A stretch of 40,142 bases of DNA, taken from positions 1 through 40,142 of the forward strand of contig WHTT01000060.1 in the NCBI GenBank assembly GCA_009377605.1, given 5' to 3'. The DNA is from Luteitalea sp. (lineage in GTDB: Bacteria; Acidobacteriota; Vicinamibacteria; Vicinamibacterales; Vicinamibacteraceae). A model generated the notes under the pieces. It was not told where the DNA came from. It searched no databases and saw nothing but the letters and a program-made list of their open reading frames with translations. The number at the start of each line of letters is the position of its first letter. Position 1 is the first letter of the stretch. The position numbers were made by a program, and so were the translations under genes. Shown piece after piece: positions 33,312-40,142 of this stretch.

Positions 33312-33878
33312 ATTCGGCGCCAACGGGGGCAAGGAACCTTTGTTGCGCCTCGGAGGATGCAACAGTTACAGCACGAGATGCGCAGCTTCAGCGAGGAAAT
33401 CGAGTCACGCGGCGGCGTGCCATCCTCGCGTTTGTTGCTGTTCGCAAGACGCGAGCCCGACGCAGGGGCGCGAGAGCTCTTTGCCCTCCCCCAGAACGAG
33501 CTGGTGTGGATGATCCGGCGGGTTCGCCTGCGCGACGACATCCCGCTGGCGCTGGAGACCGCCGTGCTGCCCTGTCATCTGTGTCCGGACCTGGACCGCT
33601 TCAACTTGGTGACGCAGTCGCTCTACCGCGTCTTGGAGAACGAATACGGGTTGCACTTGGACCACAGCGTCGAAGAGATGTCTGCCGCGCGGCCGGATCG
33701 CCAACAGAAGAAGGTCTTGGAGATGCCCGCCGGAGGCGCTGTTCTGGTGATCCGGCGAAGGGCGTTTGCTCGCCACAACACGCCGGTGGAAATCGGGCTC
33801 ACGATATACCGCGCCGACATGTACACGGCCATCGTGCGTGCTATTCGAACGCACGCGGAAGGAGAATCCCATGTGTGA
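33303..33878 (+). pseudogene. GntR-family regulator, C-terminal UTRA domain without the DNA-binding domain
   Basis: The matching part begins at the end of the winged helix ('RRQRGQGTFVAP', about 33315) and continues through the UTRA ligand-sensing domain: 'LFALPQNELVWMIRRVRLRD', 'DIPLALETAVLP', 'SLYRVLENEYGLHLDHSVEE' and 'TPVEIGLTIYRADMY'. The first two helices of the DNA-binding domain are missing; sequence left of the junction is antisense to the rhaT-like fragment. It cannot act as a normal repressor. The stop overlaps by eight bases the start of the TonB receptor gene, so the intact regulator was probably encoded in one transcript with that receptor and divergent from rhaT-nanE. UTRA domains of this class often bind phosphorylated amino sugars, in keeping with nanE. 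Confidence 0.8.
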
Positions 33879-36800
33879 GCGACGAGGTGGATTCGTCTCG
33901 GCGGCCGCCGCGCTTCTGCTCCTGTCTGTGAGCGCCTCGACAGCGGATGCCCAAGTGACTCGCGGCGCCGTGGTGGGTGCGGTCGCTGATCAATCGGGAG
34001 CGGTCGTGCCAAATGCCACCGTCGAGCTGTTGAACGTCGAGACCGGGGTGCTTCGCGCAACCACGACCGGTGCCAATGGTGGCTACACGTTCACGAGTGT
34101 CGAAGCAGGCACGTATCAGCTGACCATTTCAGCCAATGGATTCCAGACGAGCACGATCTCTGGAATCCGCTTGCTGATCGATCAGACGGCGCGTGTCGAT
34201 GCGACGCTGCAGGTCGGCGGCGTAGTGACCGAGGTGGAGGTAACGGGCGCGACTCCGGTCGTGCAATCCGAGCGCTCCGAGGTCGGAAGCGTCGTCGATG
34301 GCCCTCAGATCGCCAACATGCCGCTCAACGGCAGAGGAGACATCTATGCGCTGTTGGCGCTTGGCCCGGGGGTTCAGCGGTCGAGCTCCAATCCGCTGAT
34401 CTCGGGCGGGACGTGGGTGGGGTCGACCAACATGACGGTCGATGGCGTGAACGCGAACGACGTCGGCAACGGCAGGCTCGTCGGACCGATTCCTTCGGTC
34501 GACGCCATAGACGAGCTCAAGGTCATTGCCAACGGCGCCTCGGCTGAGTACGGCTCCGGCGGGGCGCAGATTGTCATGGCCACCAAGCGTGGCAGCAACG
34601 AGCTCCATGGGAGCGCGTTTGCATTCAATCGGGACCGCGCCCTTTCCGCGAAGAACTTCTTCGCGACGGATCTCCCCAAGCGACCATTCAGCCGCAATGA
34701 GTTCGGTGGCTCTCTCGGCGGACCCGTGATCCGCAACACGCTCTTCTTCTTCGGCAGCTACGAGGGCTTGCGCCTCCGGCAGTCGGAGACGGGTGTCCGC
34801 TCCATGCCGACCGCGGCCTTGCGGTCCGGAGACTTCAGCGGGCTCCCAACCATCACTGACCCGCTGTCGGGTGCGCCGTTCCCCGATAACCGGATTCCCG
34901 CGAACCGGATCAGCCCCGTGGCCACGGAGCTGCTGGAGTTTGCGTCCGAGCCGAACATGGCGGGTACGGGAGCTGCCGGGTTGGGGGATAACCTGGTCGT
35001 CACGCTTCCCCGCCGGGAGAACATGGACCGTTATTCAGGCCGCATCGACTACGAGGTGACACCAAGCGATCGTGTGACCGGACGTTATTACCACGTGAAT
35101 GACGGTCCGTTCGTCTCTCCCGGGGGGAACGCCACGGACAGGTTTGGGAACTGGGGAGGGTTCGGAATCGCCACGCGCAACCTTGGTGCGTCGTATTTGC
35201 GCGTGATCTCACCTTCATTGATCAACGAGGTTCGTTTCGGATTCAATCAGGAGGAGAACTTTCGGACTCCACAGAATTCCGACTACGATCCGAGCAGCGT
35301 GATTCCCGGTTTGATCGCTCCAGTGGAGGGTCTTGGCGGCCTTCCCACCGTGAACATCGTCGGCTTTACAGGCTTCTTCGACCTTCCGGGCTCCGGTGAC
35401 CTCAAGCGGACCTATCAAGTCATGGACACCCTGACCTGGACACATCGACAGCACACGATCAAGGCGGGATTCGAGTTTGCGCGGGCCTCGGCCTTCAACT
35501 TTCAGAATCCGCCGCCCTATCGCGGGCAGTTCGACTTTGACGGCAGGTACACCGGCCATCCCTTCGCCGATTTCCTGCTCGGTTCGCCGTCAGCCACCGG
35601 GCGAGTGAGTAAGAACGTCGAGGCCGAGCCGCTCAACAACCGCTGGGCGGCGTACATACAAGATGACTGGTTGGTGCTTCCCAAGCTCACCCTCAACCTC
35701 GGTCTTCGGTATGAATATGCCAGCCCGTTGCGGAATGCCCGCGGCGACATGTCGAACTTCTATCCCGAGCTCAATCAGATTGTGGTGCTGTCCGGAACAC
35801 CGGATCCTCGGTTGATGGAGATGCTGCCCGTGGTCCTCGGCTCTGAGGTCGGACTGGACGCCTCGAACTACATCAACAAGGATCTCAACAACTTCGCGCC
35901 GCGTCTCGGGTTCGCCTACCGGCCGCTCGGCTCCTCGCGCTTCGTCGTCCGATCGAGCTACGGGGTCTACTACAACGTCATCAGCAACTACAGCCAATTC
36001 TTCATGGCGGTAAACCCGCCATTCCTCGTCACTGAATCGTTCGAGCCAGAGCCCGGACCGCTCCCGTCGTTGACGTTCGAGAATCCGTTCCCGGGCCAAG
36101 GCAACATTCCAACCAGCCCCGGCATCAACGCGGTGTCCCAGGATCGGCGTAGTCCGTATCATCAACAGTGGAACCTCACGCTGGAGTACGAGCTCCTGCC
36201 CAATACGGCGGTTCGCGCATCCTATGTCGGCAACAAAGGAACCCATCTCGAACGGAACTTCAATCTCAACGACCCGGCGCCGGCCCCGGGGGCGGTCCAA
36301 CCGCGACGGCCGTTCCAGCCGTGGGGACCGATTAGCTACACGGAATCCGGCCGCAGCTCCATTACGCATCAACTGCACCTCGGTGCGGTGCGCCGTCTCT
36401 CCGGAGGGCTGGCGTTTCAGCTCGAGTACCAGTTCACCCGCGCGCTGGGGGAGCAGGTGTACGGCCAGCCACCGCTGGACAATCGCAACACGCGGCTCGA
36501 TCGCGGCAACCTGGACTTCATCCGCCGACACGTGCTGACGGCAAACTACATCTACGAGCTGCCCTTCGGCAACGGCAAGCGCTGGGGGTCATCGATGAAC
36601 GGCATCGCCGACGCGTTGTTTGGCGGGTGGAGACTGGCTGGCATCATGAACATCAGCAGCGGCCAGCCCTATTCGATCACGTTTGCCAGCCAAGTGCTCG
36701 GCTGGCCGAGCGGCCGCGCGGATATCATCGGCGATCCCGAACCGGCCAATCAGACGATCGATCAGTGGTTCAATCCCGCGGCGTTCGCCGAGCCCGCGGA

Positions 36801-37053
36801 GTTCACGTTCGGAAACTCGGCTCGCAACATGCTGTTTGGGCCCGGGTTCTTTAGCTGGGATGCGGGACTGTTCAAGAGTGCGCAGCTCACCGACACGCTA
36901 CGCATGGAGATACGGGCGGAGTTCTTCAATCTTCTCAATCGTGCGAACTTTGACCTGCCAGCCAGCAACATCAGCGAGCCAGACGAGGTCGGCCGCATCA
37001 CCTCGGCGGCTGACGGTCGCAACATCCAGTTCGGCGTGAAATTTCTCTTCTAA
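33871..37053 (+). CDS. TonB-dependent receptor, Oar type, complete
   Basis: 1060 residues from ATG 33871 with GAAGGAGA as ribosome site; the 35 upstream codons of the frame lie inside the gntR remnant. Signal peptide (to about 'STADAQ'), then an Ig-like carboxypeptidase-regulatory domain ('VVGAVADQSGAVVPNATVEL', 'GGYTFTSVEAGTYQLTIS'), plug ('QIANMPLNGRGDIYALLALG', 'NMTVDGVNANDVGNG', 'GGAQIVMATKRGSNELHGSA') and barrel ('TLFFFGSYEGLRLRQSETG', 'HTIKAGFEFARA', 'HVLTANYIYELPFGNGKRWG', 'MEIRAEFFNLLNRANFDLPA'), ending 'FGVKFLF'. It is only moderately similar to the receptor at 21671. Its gene follows a truncated GntR regulator and precedes two secreted carbohydrate-active-looking proteins, so it probably brings in an oligosaccharide. 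Because the GntR lacks its DNA-binding part, expression may be unregulated or lost. Confidence 0.95.
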   Translation: MCERRGGFVSAAAALLLLSVSASTADAQVTRGAVVGAVADQSGAVVPNATVELLNVETGVLRATTTGANGGYTFTSVEAGTYQLTISANGFQTSTISGIRLLIDQTARVDATLQVGGVVTEVEVTGATPVVQSERSEVGSVVDGPQIANMPLNGRGDIYALLALGPGVQRSSSNPLISGGTWVGSTNMTVDGVNANDVGNGRLVGPIPSVDAIDELKVIANGASAEYGSGGAQIVMATKRGSNELHGSAFAFNRDRALSAKNFFATDLPKRPFSRNEFGGSLGGPVIRNTLFFFGSYEGLRLRQSETGVRSMPTAALRSGDFSGLPTITDPLSGAPFPDNRIPANRISPVATELLEFASEPNMAGTGAAGLGDNLVVTLPRRENMDRYSGRIDYEVTPSDRVTGRYYHVNDGPFVSPGGNATDRFGNWGGFGIATRNLGASYLRVISPSLINEVRFGFNQEENFRTPQNSDYDPSSVIPGLIAPVEGLGGLPTVNIVGFTGFFDLPGSGDLKRTYQVMDTLTWTHRQHTIKAGFEFARASAFNFQNPPPYRGQFDFDGRYTGHPFADFLLGSPSATGRVSKNVEAEPLNNRWAAYIQDDWLVLPKLTLNLGLRYEYASPLRNARGDMSNFYPELNQIVVLSGTPDPRLMEMLPVVLGSEVGLDASNYINKDLNNFAPRLGFAYRPLGSSRFVVRSSYGVYYNVISNYSQFFMAVNPPFLVTESFEPEPGPLPSLTFENPFPGQGNIPTSPGINAVSQDRRSPYHQQWNLTLEYELLPNTAVRASYVGNKGTHLERNFNLNDPAPAPGAVQPRRPFQPWGPISYTESGRSSITHQLHLGAVRRLSGGLAFQLEYQFTRALGEQVYGQPPLDNRNTRLDRGNLDFIRRHVLTANYIYELPFGNGKRWGSSMNGIADALFGGWRLAGIMNISSGQPYSITFASQVLGWPSGRADIIGDPEPANQTIDQWFNPAAFAEPAEFTFGNSARNMLFGPGFFSWDAGLFKSAQLTDTLRMEIRAEFFNLLNRANFDLPASNISEPDEVGRITSAADGRNIQFGVKFLF

Positions 37054-37099
37054 TCCTGGAGTTCCTGGAGTTCACTTGTGTCGTCACCCCTTGGCAGAC

Positions 37100-37176
37100 G
37101 TAGCGCAGGCCTTTAGGCCTGCCAAGCGACGCCAATCGCGGCCCGTCTAGCAGGCAGGCCTAAAGGCCTGCGCTAC
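37100..37176. repeat. REP-like inverted pair
   Basis: A perfect 24-bp inverted repeat (37100-37123, beginning GTAGCGCAGGCCTTTAGG, and 37153-37176) with a 29-bp spacer, between the TonB receptor and the next gene. The first arm is identical to 4605-4628. Each arm is itself palindromic around CTTTAG, so clover-like folding is possible. Confidence 0.88.
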
Positions 37177-37212
37177 GAGTGACTATTCAAGGGAGCTCTG
37201 GGCGTAGGTACC

Positions 37213-39348
37213 ATGCCGATTCATTGGATCATCGCCGCGGTGCTTACGCTCGGGCAGGTGCAGTCGAGCGCCGCGCCAAGGCCCCTCGTGATGGCGGCTC
37301 GTCCCGGGAGCGATCTGTATCAAGCGCTCGTGGCGGCGGGTGCTGCCGTCCAGCGCTACGACACCGCCGAGGAAGCAATCGCCGCGGCTCCTCAACGCGC
37401 CGGTGTGTTGCTGCTCGCTGACGAGTACCCTGCAAGGCCCCTCTCCATCCCAGATTCGCTCTTCGCGACAGCCACAGCAAAGAAGCTGCGGCTCTATGTT
37501 GAATATCCCTCGCATGTGCCTCGCCTCGAGCTCGCGCCGCCGCGCGCTGTCGAAAAGGAACGCGTTGTTGTCGCCAGTGACGCCCTAGCTCCACGGGTGC
37601 CTCGGCTTGCCATCCTCTCGGTGCACCGGGCGAGGTTCGTCCCAGTCGAAGGCGTATCGGGCGACATCGTTTTGGCGCGCGTTGCCGGGTTCGACACCGC
37701 TGTCTACGGGTTGCCGAGAGACGACGTGTATCCCTTGTTGTTTCAGCACCCAGATAGCGCTGTTCTCGTGGGGACCACGAGCCTGAGCCAGTTCGTAACG
37801 GCGCGCTACGCACCACCCGAAGCCTGGAACACCGTTTGGAAGCACATCTTGGCCTGGGTGACAGAGAGCGACGAGCCGCCCGAGCTCGCGTGGACCTCGT
37901 CCGTCCGGCCTTCGTTCGGACGCGATGAGGCGCTCCCGCCGGACGCGGAAGCGCACGCGCTCCGTCGAGGCATCGACTGGTTCGCGTCTGCACGCATGTT
38001 GATAGACGCCTCGTGGCGACACCAGCTTGACGAGGCCGACGGTCTGAAGGAGCGGGTAGGCCCCGGCCCACTCGCAGCGTGGAAAGTTGGCGATGGCCGC
38101 GAGGGTGTGCTCGAGGGATTCTCCAGCAACATCCAACCCGATGGCAGCCAGTGGGTGAGATGGGACCGGCGGAGTGACTGCACGGCAGAAGTGGCTGCCG
38201 CGTATGCGCTTGCCAGCGCACTCCGTGCAGACGCACGCGACGCCACAATCGCCCGGAACCTCCTCGACTTCCTGTACTTCACCTCCCCGCTGGCGGGCGG
38301 CCCCCGTCGCAACCCGGCGAGCCCGTCGTTTGGACTACTGGGGTGGTTCCTCCCGGCTGGAACGGGCGTGTATTACGGAGACGACAACGCTCGAGCGCTG
38401 CTTGGAACCATGCTGGCCGCGGCAGCTCTCGACTCGGACCGCTGGGACGAGCCCATGTTGCGGTCCCTGCTGGCCAACCTGCGAACAACGGGCCGGTTCG
38501 GGTTTCGAGGCAACCGGCTGGAGGAAGACGATCTACAAGAGCACGGCTGGCAACACTATTTCGAGAGCGACAGGATTCACTATGCCCCGCACTACGAGGC
38601 GTATGCGTGGGCCGCGTACCTCTGGGCCTACGAGAGGACGGCGTACAAGCCGTTTCTGGAACGAACACGACGTGCCATCAGTCAGACCATGGAAGCCTAT
38701 CCGGACCGGTGGCGGTGGCAAAACGGTATCCAGCAGGAGCGCGCCCGCATGCTGCTGCCCTTGGCGTGGCTCGTGCGCCTGGAAGACACGCCGAAGCACC
38801 GCGAGTGGCTCCGGCTCATGGCGCGGGACCTGACGGCGCTGCAGGATCAGTCTGGCGCGATTCGCGAAGCCATAGGCTCAGCGGCGCAGGGACACTACAC
38901 GCCGCCGAAGACGAATGAGGAGTACGGCACGTCAGAGGCCCCGCTCATTCAGGAGAACGGTGACCCACTGACTGACGTGCTCTATACGAGCAACTTCGCC
39001 TTCCTCGGTTTGCACGAGGCGGCCGCCGCGACCGGTGAGCCGTTGTATCGCGAGGCCGCCGACCGCTTGGCGGAGTACCTATGTCGTATCCAAGTCTCTT
39101 CGGAGCGTCGTCCCGAGCTGGACGGTGCCTGGTTCCGCGGCTTTGACTTCACCCGGTGGGCATATTGGGCCAGCAACGCGGACCATGGCTGGGGAGCGTG
39201 GTCCGTCGAGACCGGCTGGACGCAGGCCTGGATCACGTCGGTGCTCGCGCTTCGGCAGCTGGACACCTCGGTGTGGGACATGACGGCCAAGAGCAGGATT
39301 GCCGCCAACGCCGACAGGCTGACGACCGAGATGATTCCTGCGCGGTAA
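37213..39348 (+). CDS. Large secreted protein, probable alpha/alpha-toroid carbohydrate-active enzyme
   Basis: 711 residues from ATG 37213 with a short Sec-like signal (HWIIAAVLTLGQVQSSA). Residues about 24-230 have an alternating beta/alpha pattern ('PLVMAARPGSDLYQALVAAG', 'GVLLLADEYPARPL', 'FDTAVYGLPRDDVYP') like the GATase-like or DUF4350-type domains that precede some glycan enzymes. From about 250 to the end, repeated helical pairs rich in Trp, Tyr and Asp/Glu ('GIDWFASARMLIDASWRHQL', 'VYYGDDNARALLGTMLAAAA', 'YEAYAWAAYLWAYERTAY', 'ADHGWGAWSVETGWTQAWIT') suggest an (alpha/alpha)6 barrel like six-hairpin glycosidases. I do not recognise a named family, and no catalytic pair can be assigned with confidence. 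It sits directly after a TonB receptor and before another glycosidase-like gene, pointing to glycan processing. Confidence 0.72.
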   Translation: MPIHWIIAAVLTLGQVQSSAAPRPLVMAARPGSDLYQALVAAGAAVQRYDTAEEAIAAAPQRAGVLLLADEYPARPLSIPDSLFATATAKKLRLYVEYPSHVPRLELAPPRAVEKERVVVASDALAPRVPRLAILSVHRARFVPVEGVSGDIVLARVAGFDTAVYGLPRDDVYPLLFQHPDSAVLVGTTSLSQFVTARYAPPEAWNTVWKHILAWVTESDEPPELAWTSSVRPSFGRDEALPPDAEAHALRRGIDWFASARMLIDASWRHQLDEADGLKERVGPGPLAAWKVGDGREGVLEGFSSNIQPDGSQWVRWDRRSDCTAEVAAAYALASALRADARDATIARNLLDFLYFTSPLAGGPRRNPASPSFGLLGWFLPAGTGVYYGDDNARALLGTMLAAAALDSDRWDEPMLRSLLANLRTTGRFGFRGNRLEEDDLQEHGWQHYFESDRIHYAPHYEAYAWAAYLWAYERTAYKPFLERTRRAISQTMEAYPDRWRWQNGIQQERARMLLPLAWLVRLEDTPKHREWLRLMARDLTALQDQSGAIREAIGSAAQGHYTPPKTNEEYGTSEAPLIQENGDPLTDVLYTSNFAFLGLHEAAAATGEPLYREAADRLAEYLCRIQVSSERRPELDGAWFRGFDFTRWAYWASNADHGWGAWSVETGWTQAWITSVLALRQLDTSVWDMTAKSRIAANADRLTTEMIPAR

Positions 39349-39447
39349 CATATTCTCCGGCAGTCCTATCGTCATCCCGGCAGATCATGTTGCGGGCGGC
39401 GCCCTTGTTCCGTAGCGAAGGATACGCTCGCGAGTCACACGCTTCCG

Positions 39448-40142
39448 ATGACTATTCGCCACTGCACGACGCGACTCATCTCAATCTCGTTGATGCTCGC
39501 AAGCTTCTTGGCTTGTGCTCGATCCAACAACGGCAGTGCAGCGATCGACCGACACGCCCTGGTCACCCGGCATAACGTAAAGCTGACGAACGCCGACTCC
39601 CTCGGGTCGCTCTCGGTGGGGAACGGGGAATTTGCCTTTACGGTGGACGTCAGCGGGCTGCAAACGTTTCCGGAGCTCTATGAGGACGGCATTTCTTTGG
39701 GGACCCAATCTCAGTGGGGCTGGCACAGCTTCGCGGGACAGGCATACAGCATCGATGATGTGGCCGAGTCGTATCCAACCTGCGGCGGCAGACGTGTCCC
39801 GTATGCGGTCCAACATGAGGGAGGAGCGAAGAAGACGGCGGCAGACTGGTTGCGGACGAACCCGCACCGCTTGCATCTTGGCCTCGTCGGATTGGTGTTG
39901 CTGAAGCAGGATGGCACCGAGGCGCTAGTCGATGACTTCGAGCAGGTGCGGCAGGAGTTGGATTTATGGAGCGGCAAGATCACCAGCACGTATCAGGTGG
40001 AGGGCGTACCGGTACGAGTAGAGCTCTTCGGTCATCAGGACCGTGATCAGATCGCCGCGCGTATTGACTCTCCTTTGATCGCCCAGCGCCGCTTGAAGGT
40101 ACGGTTCCGTTTTCCTTATGGCAACGACTGCCATGTGTGTCC
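39448..40142 (+). CDS. Exported glycoside-hydrolase-like protein, partial (runs off the window)
   Basis: At least 231 residues from ATG 39448, open to the last base. The N-terminus 'TIRHCTTRLISISLMLASFL' followed by AC is a signal peptide, possibly of a lipoprotein although the lipobox is imperfect. The mature start 'RHALVTRHNVKLTNADSLGS', 'LSVGNGEFAFTVDVSGLQTF', 'GTQSQWGWHSF', 'WLRTNPHRLHLGLVGL' and 'HQDRDQIAARIDSPL' resembles the N-terminal beta-sandwich of large GH65/GH95-like hypothetical glycosidases found in Bacteroidota and Acidobacteriota. Full members are about 700 residues, with an (alpha/alpha)6 catalytic barrel that here would lie beyond the window. No good ribosome site is seen. 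It belongs to the receptor-toroid-glycosidase cluster. Substrate unknown. Confidence 0.75.
   Translation, partial: MTIRHCTTRLISISLMLASFLACARSNNGSAAIDRHALVTRHNVKLTNADSLGSLSVGNGEFAFTVDVSGLQTFPELYEDGISLGTQSQWGWHSFAGQAYSIDDVAESYPTCGGRRVPYAVQHEGGAKKTAADWLRTNPHRLHLGLVGLVLLKQDGTEALVDDFEQVRQELDLWSGKITSTYQVEGVPVRVELFGHQDRDQIAARIDSPLIAQRRLKVRFRFPYGNDCHVC

Noticed and set aside
1-40142. tRNA, rRNA, riboswitch, prophage or insertion-sequence genes
   Set aside because: I looked for transposase, integrase and phage structural motifs and conserved RNA features and saw none. Short RNA genes could be missed by eye.

Overview
This GC-rich window looks like a chromosomal piece of an uncultured or little-studied Acidobacteriota, probably Vicinamibacteria-like. 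That placement is inferred from gene content: four TonB-dependent receptors in 40 kb (three of them large Oar-type receptors), Tat-exported Gfo/Idh/MocA (GH109-like) proteins, a MacB/ADOP-type permease fragment, a PQQ dehydrogenase module and palindromic REP-like intergenic repeats. No rRNA, tRNA, CRISPR array, prophage or transposase gene was seen.

Layout. 1-3400 (+): the 3' end of an Oar-type receptor, then two GH109-like NAD-dependent glycosidase paralogues. 3459-12684 (-): one long same-strand run. Read in the direction of transcription it holds a SIS-domain sugar isomerase/deaminase (AgaS-like), two PfkB kinases, a dihaem cytochrome c, a PQQ-dependent alcohol dehydrogenase, a TonB receptor with a polyglutamate loop, and a YVTN beta-propeller lipoprotein. 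A divergent DeoR-family regulator (12842) faces this run across an AT-rich promoter/operator region. 13717-16415 (+): an EamA transporter and a berberine-bridge-type FAD oxidase. 16486-18697 (-): wreckage of a two-component pair (receiver/thioredoxin-reductase fusion plus histidine kinase). 18773-31111: a Tat-exported class V aminotransferase, an exported amidohydrolase, a complete Oar-type receptor, a secreted unknown protein, a twice-frameshifted flavoprotein, and small SRPBCC, cupin, HpcH-aldolase and serine beta-lactamase genes. 31749-33878: four truncated genes (permease, nanE, rhaT-like, gntR) joined at two deletion junctions. 33871-40142 (+): an Oar-type receptor followed by two secreted carbohydrate-active-looking proteins, the last running off the window.

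How the genes may work together (inference). The GH109-like enzymes, the AgaS-like protein, the LacC/1-PFK-like kinase and the DeoR regulator fit use of N-acetylgalactosamine-type sugars, but no aldolase or deacetylase is present here. The cytochrome, PQQ dehydrogenase, TonB receptor and beta-propeller set resembles a periplasmic alcohol-oxidation module. The dehydrogenase carries the Asp-x-Asp arrangement known from lanthanide-dependent enzymes, and its neighbouring receptor has a very acidic loop. The last 7 kb look like a glycan-uptake locus whose sugar-catabolic partner genes have been damaged.

Caution. Several genes are broken. At least three breaks are single-base losses in G/C homopolymers and may be sequencing errors. 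Others (16486-18697 and 31749-33878) are larger deletions that look like true decay or assembly joins.
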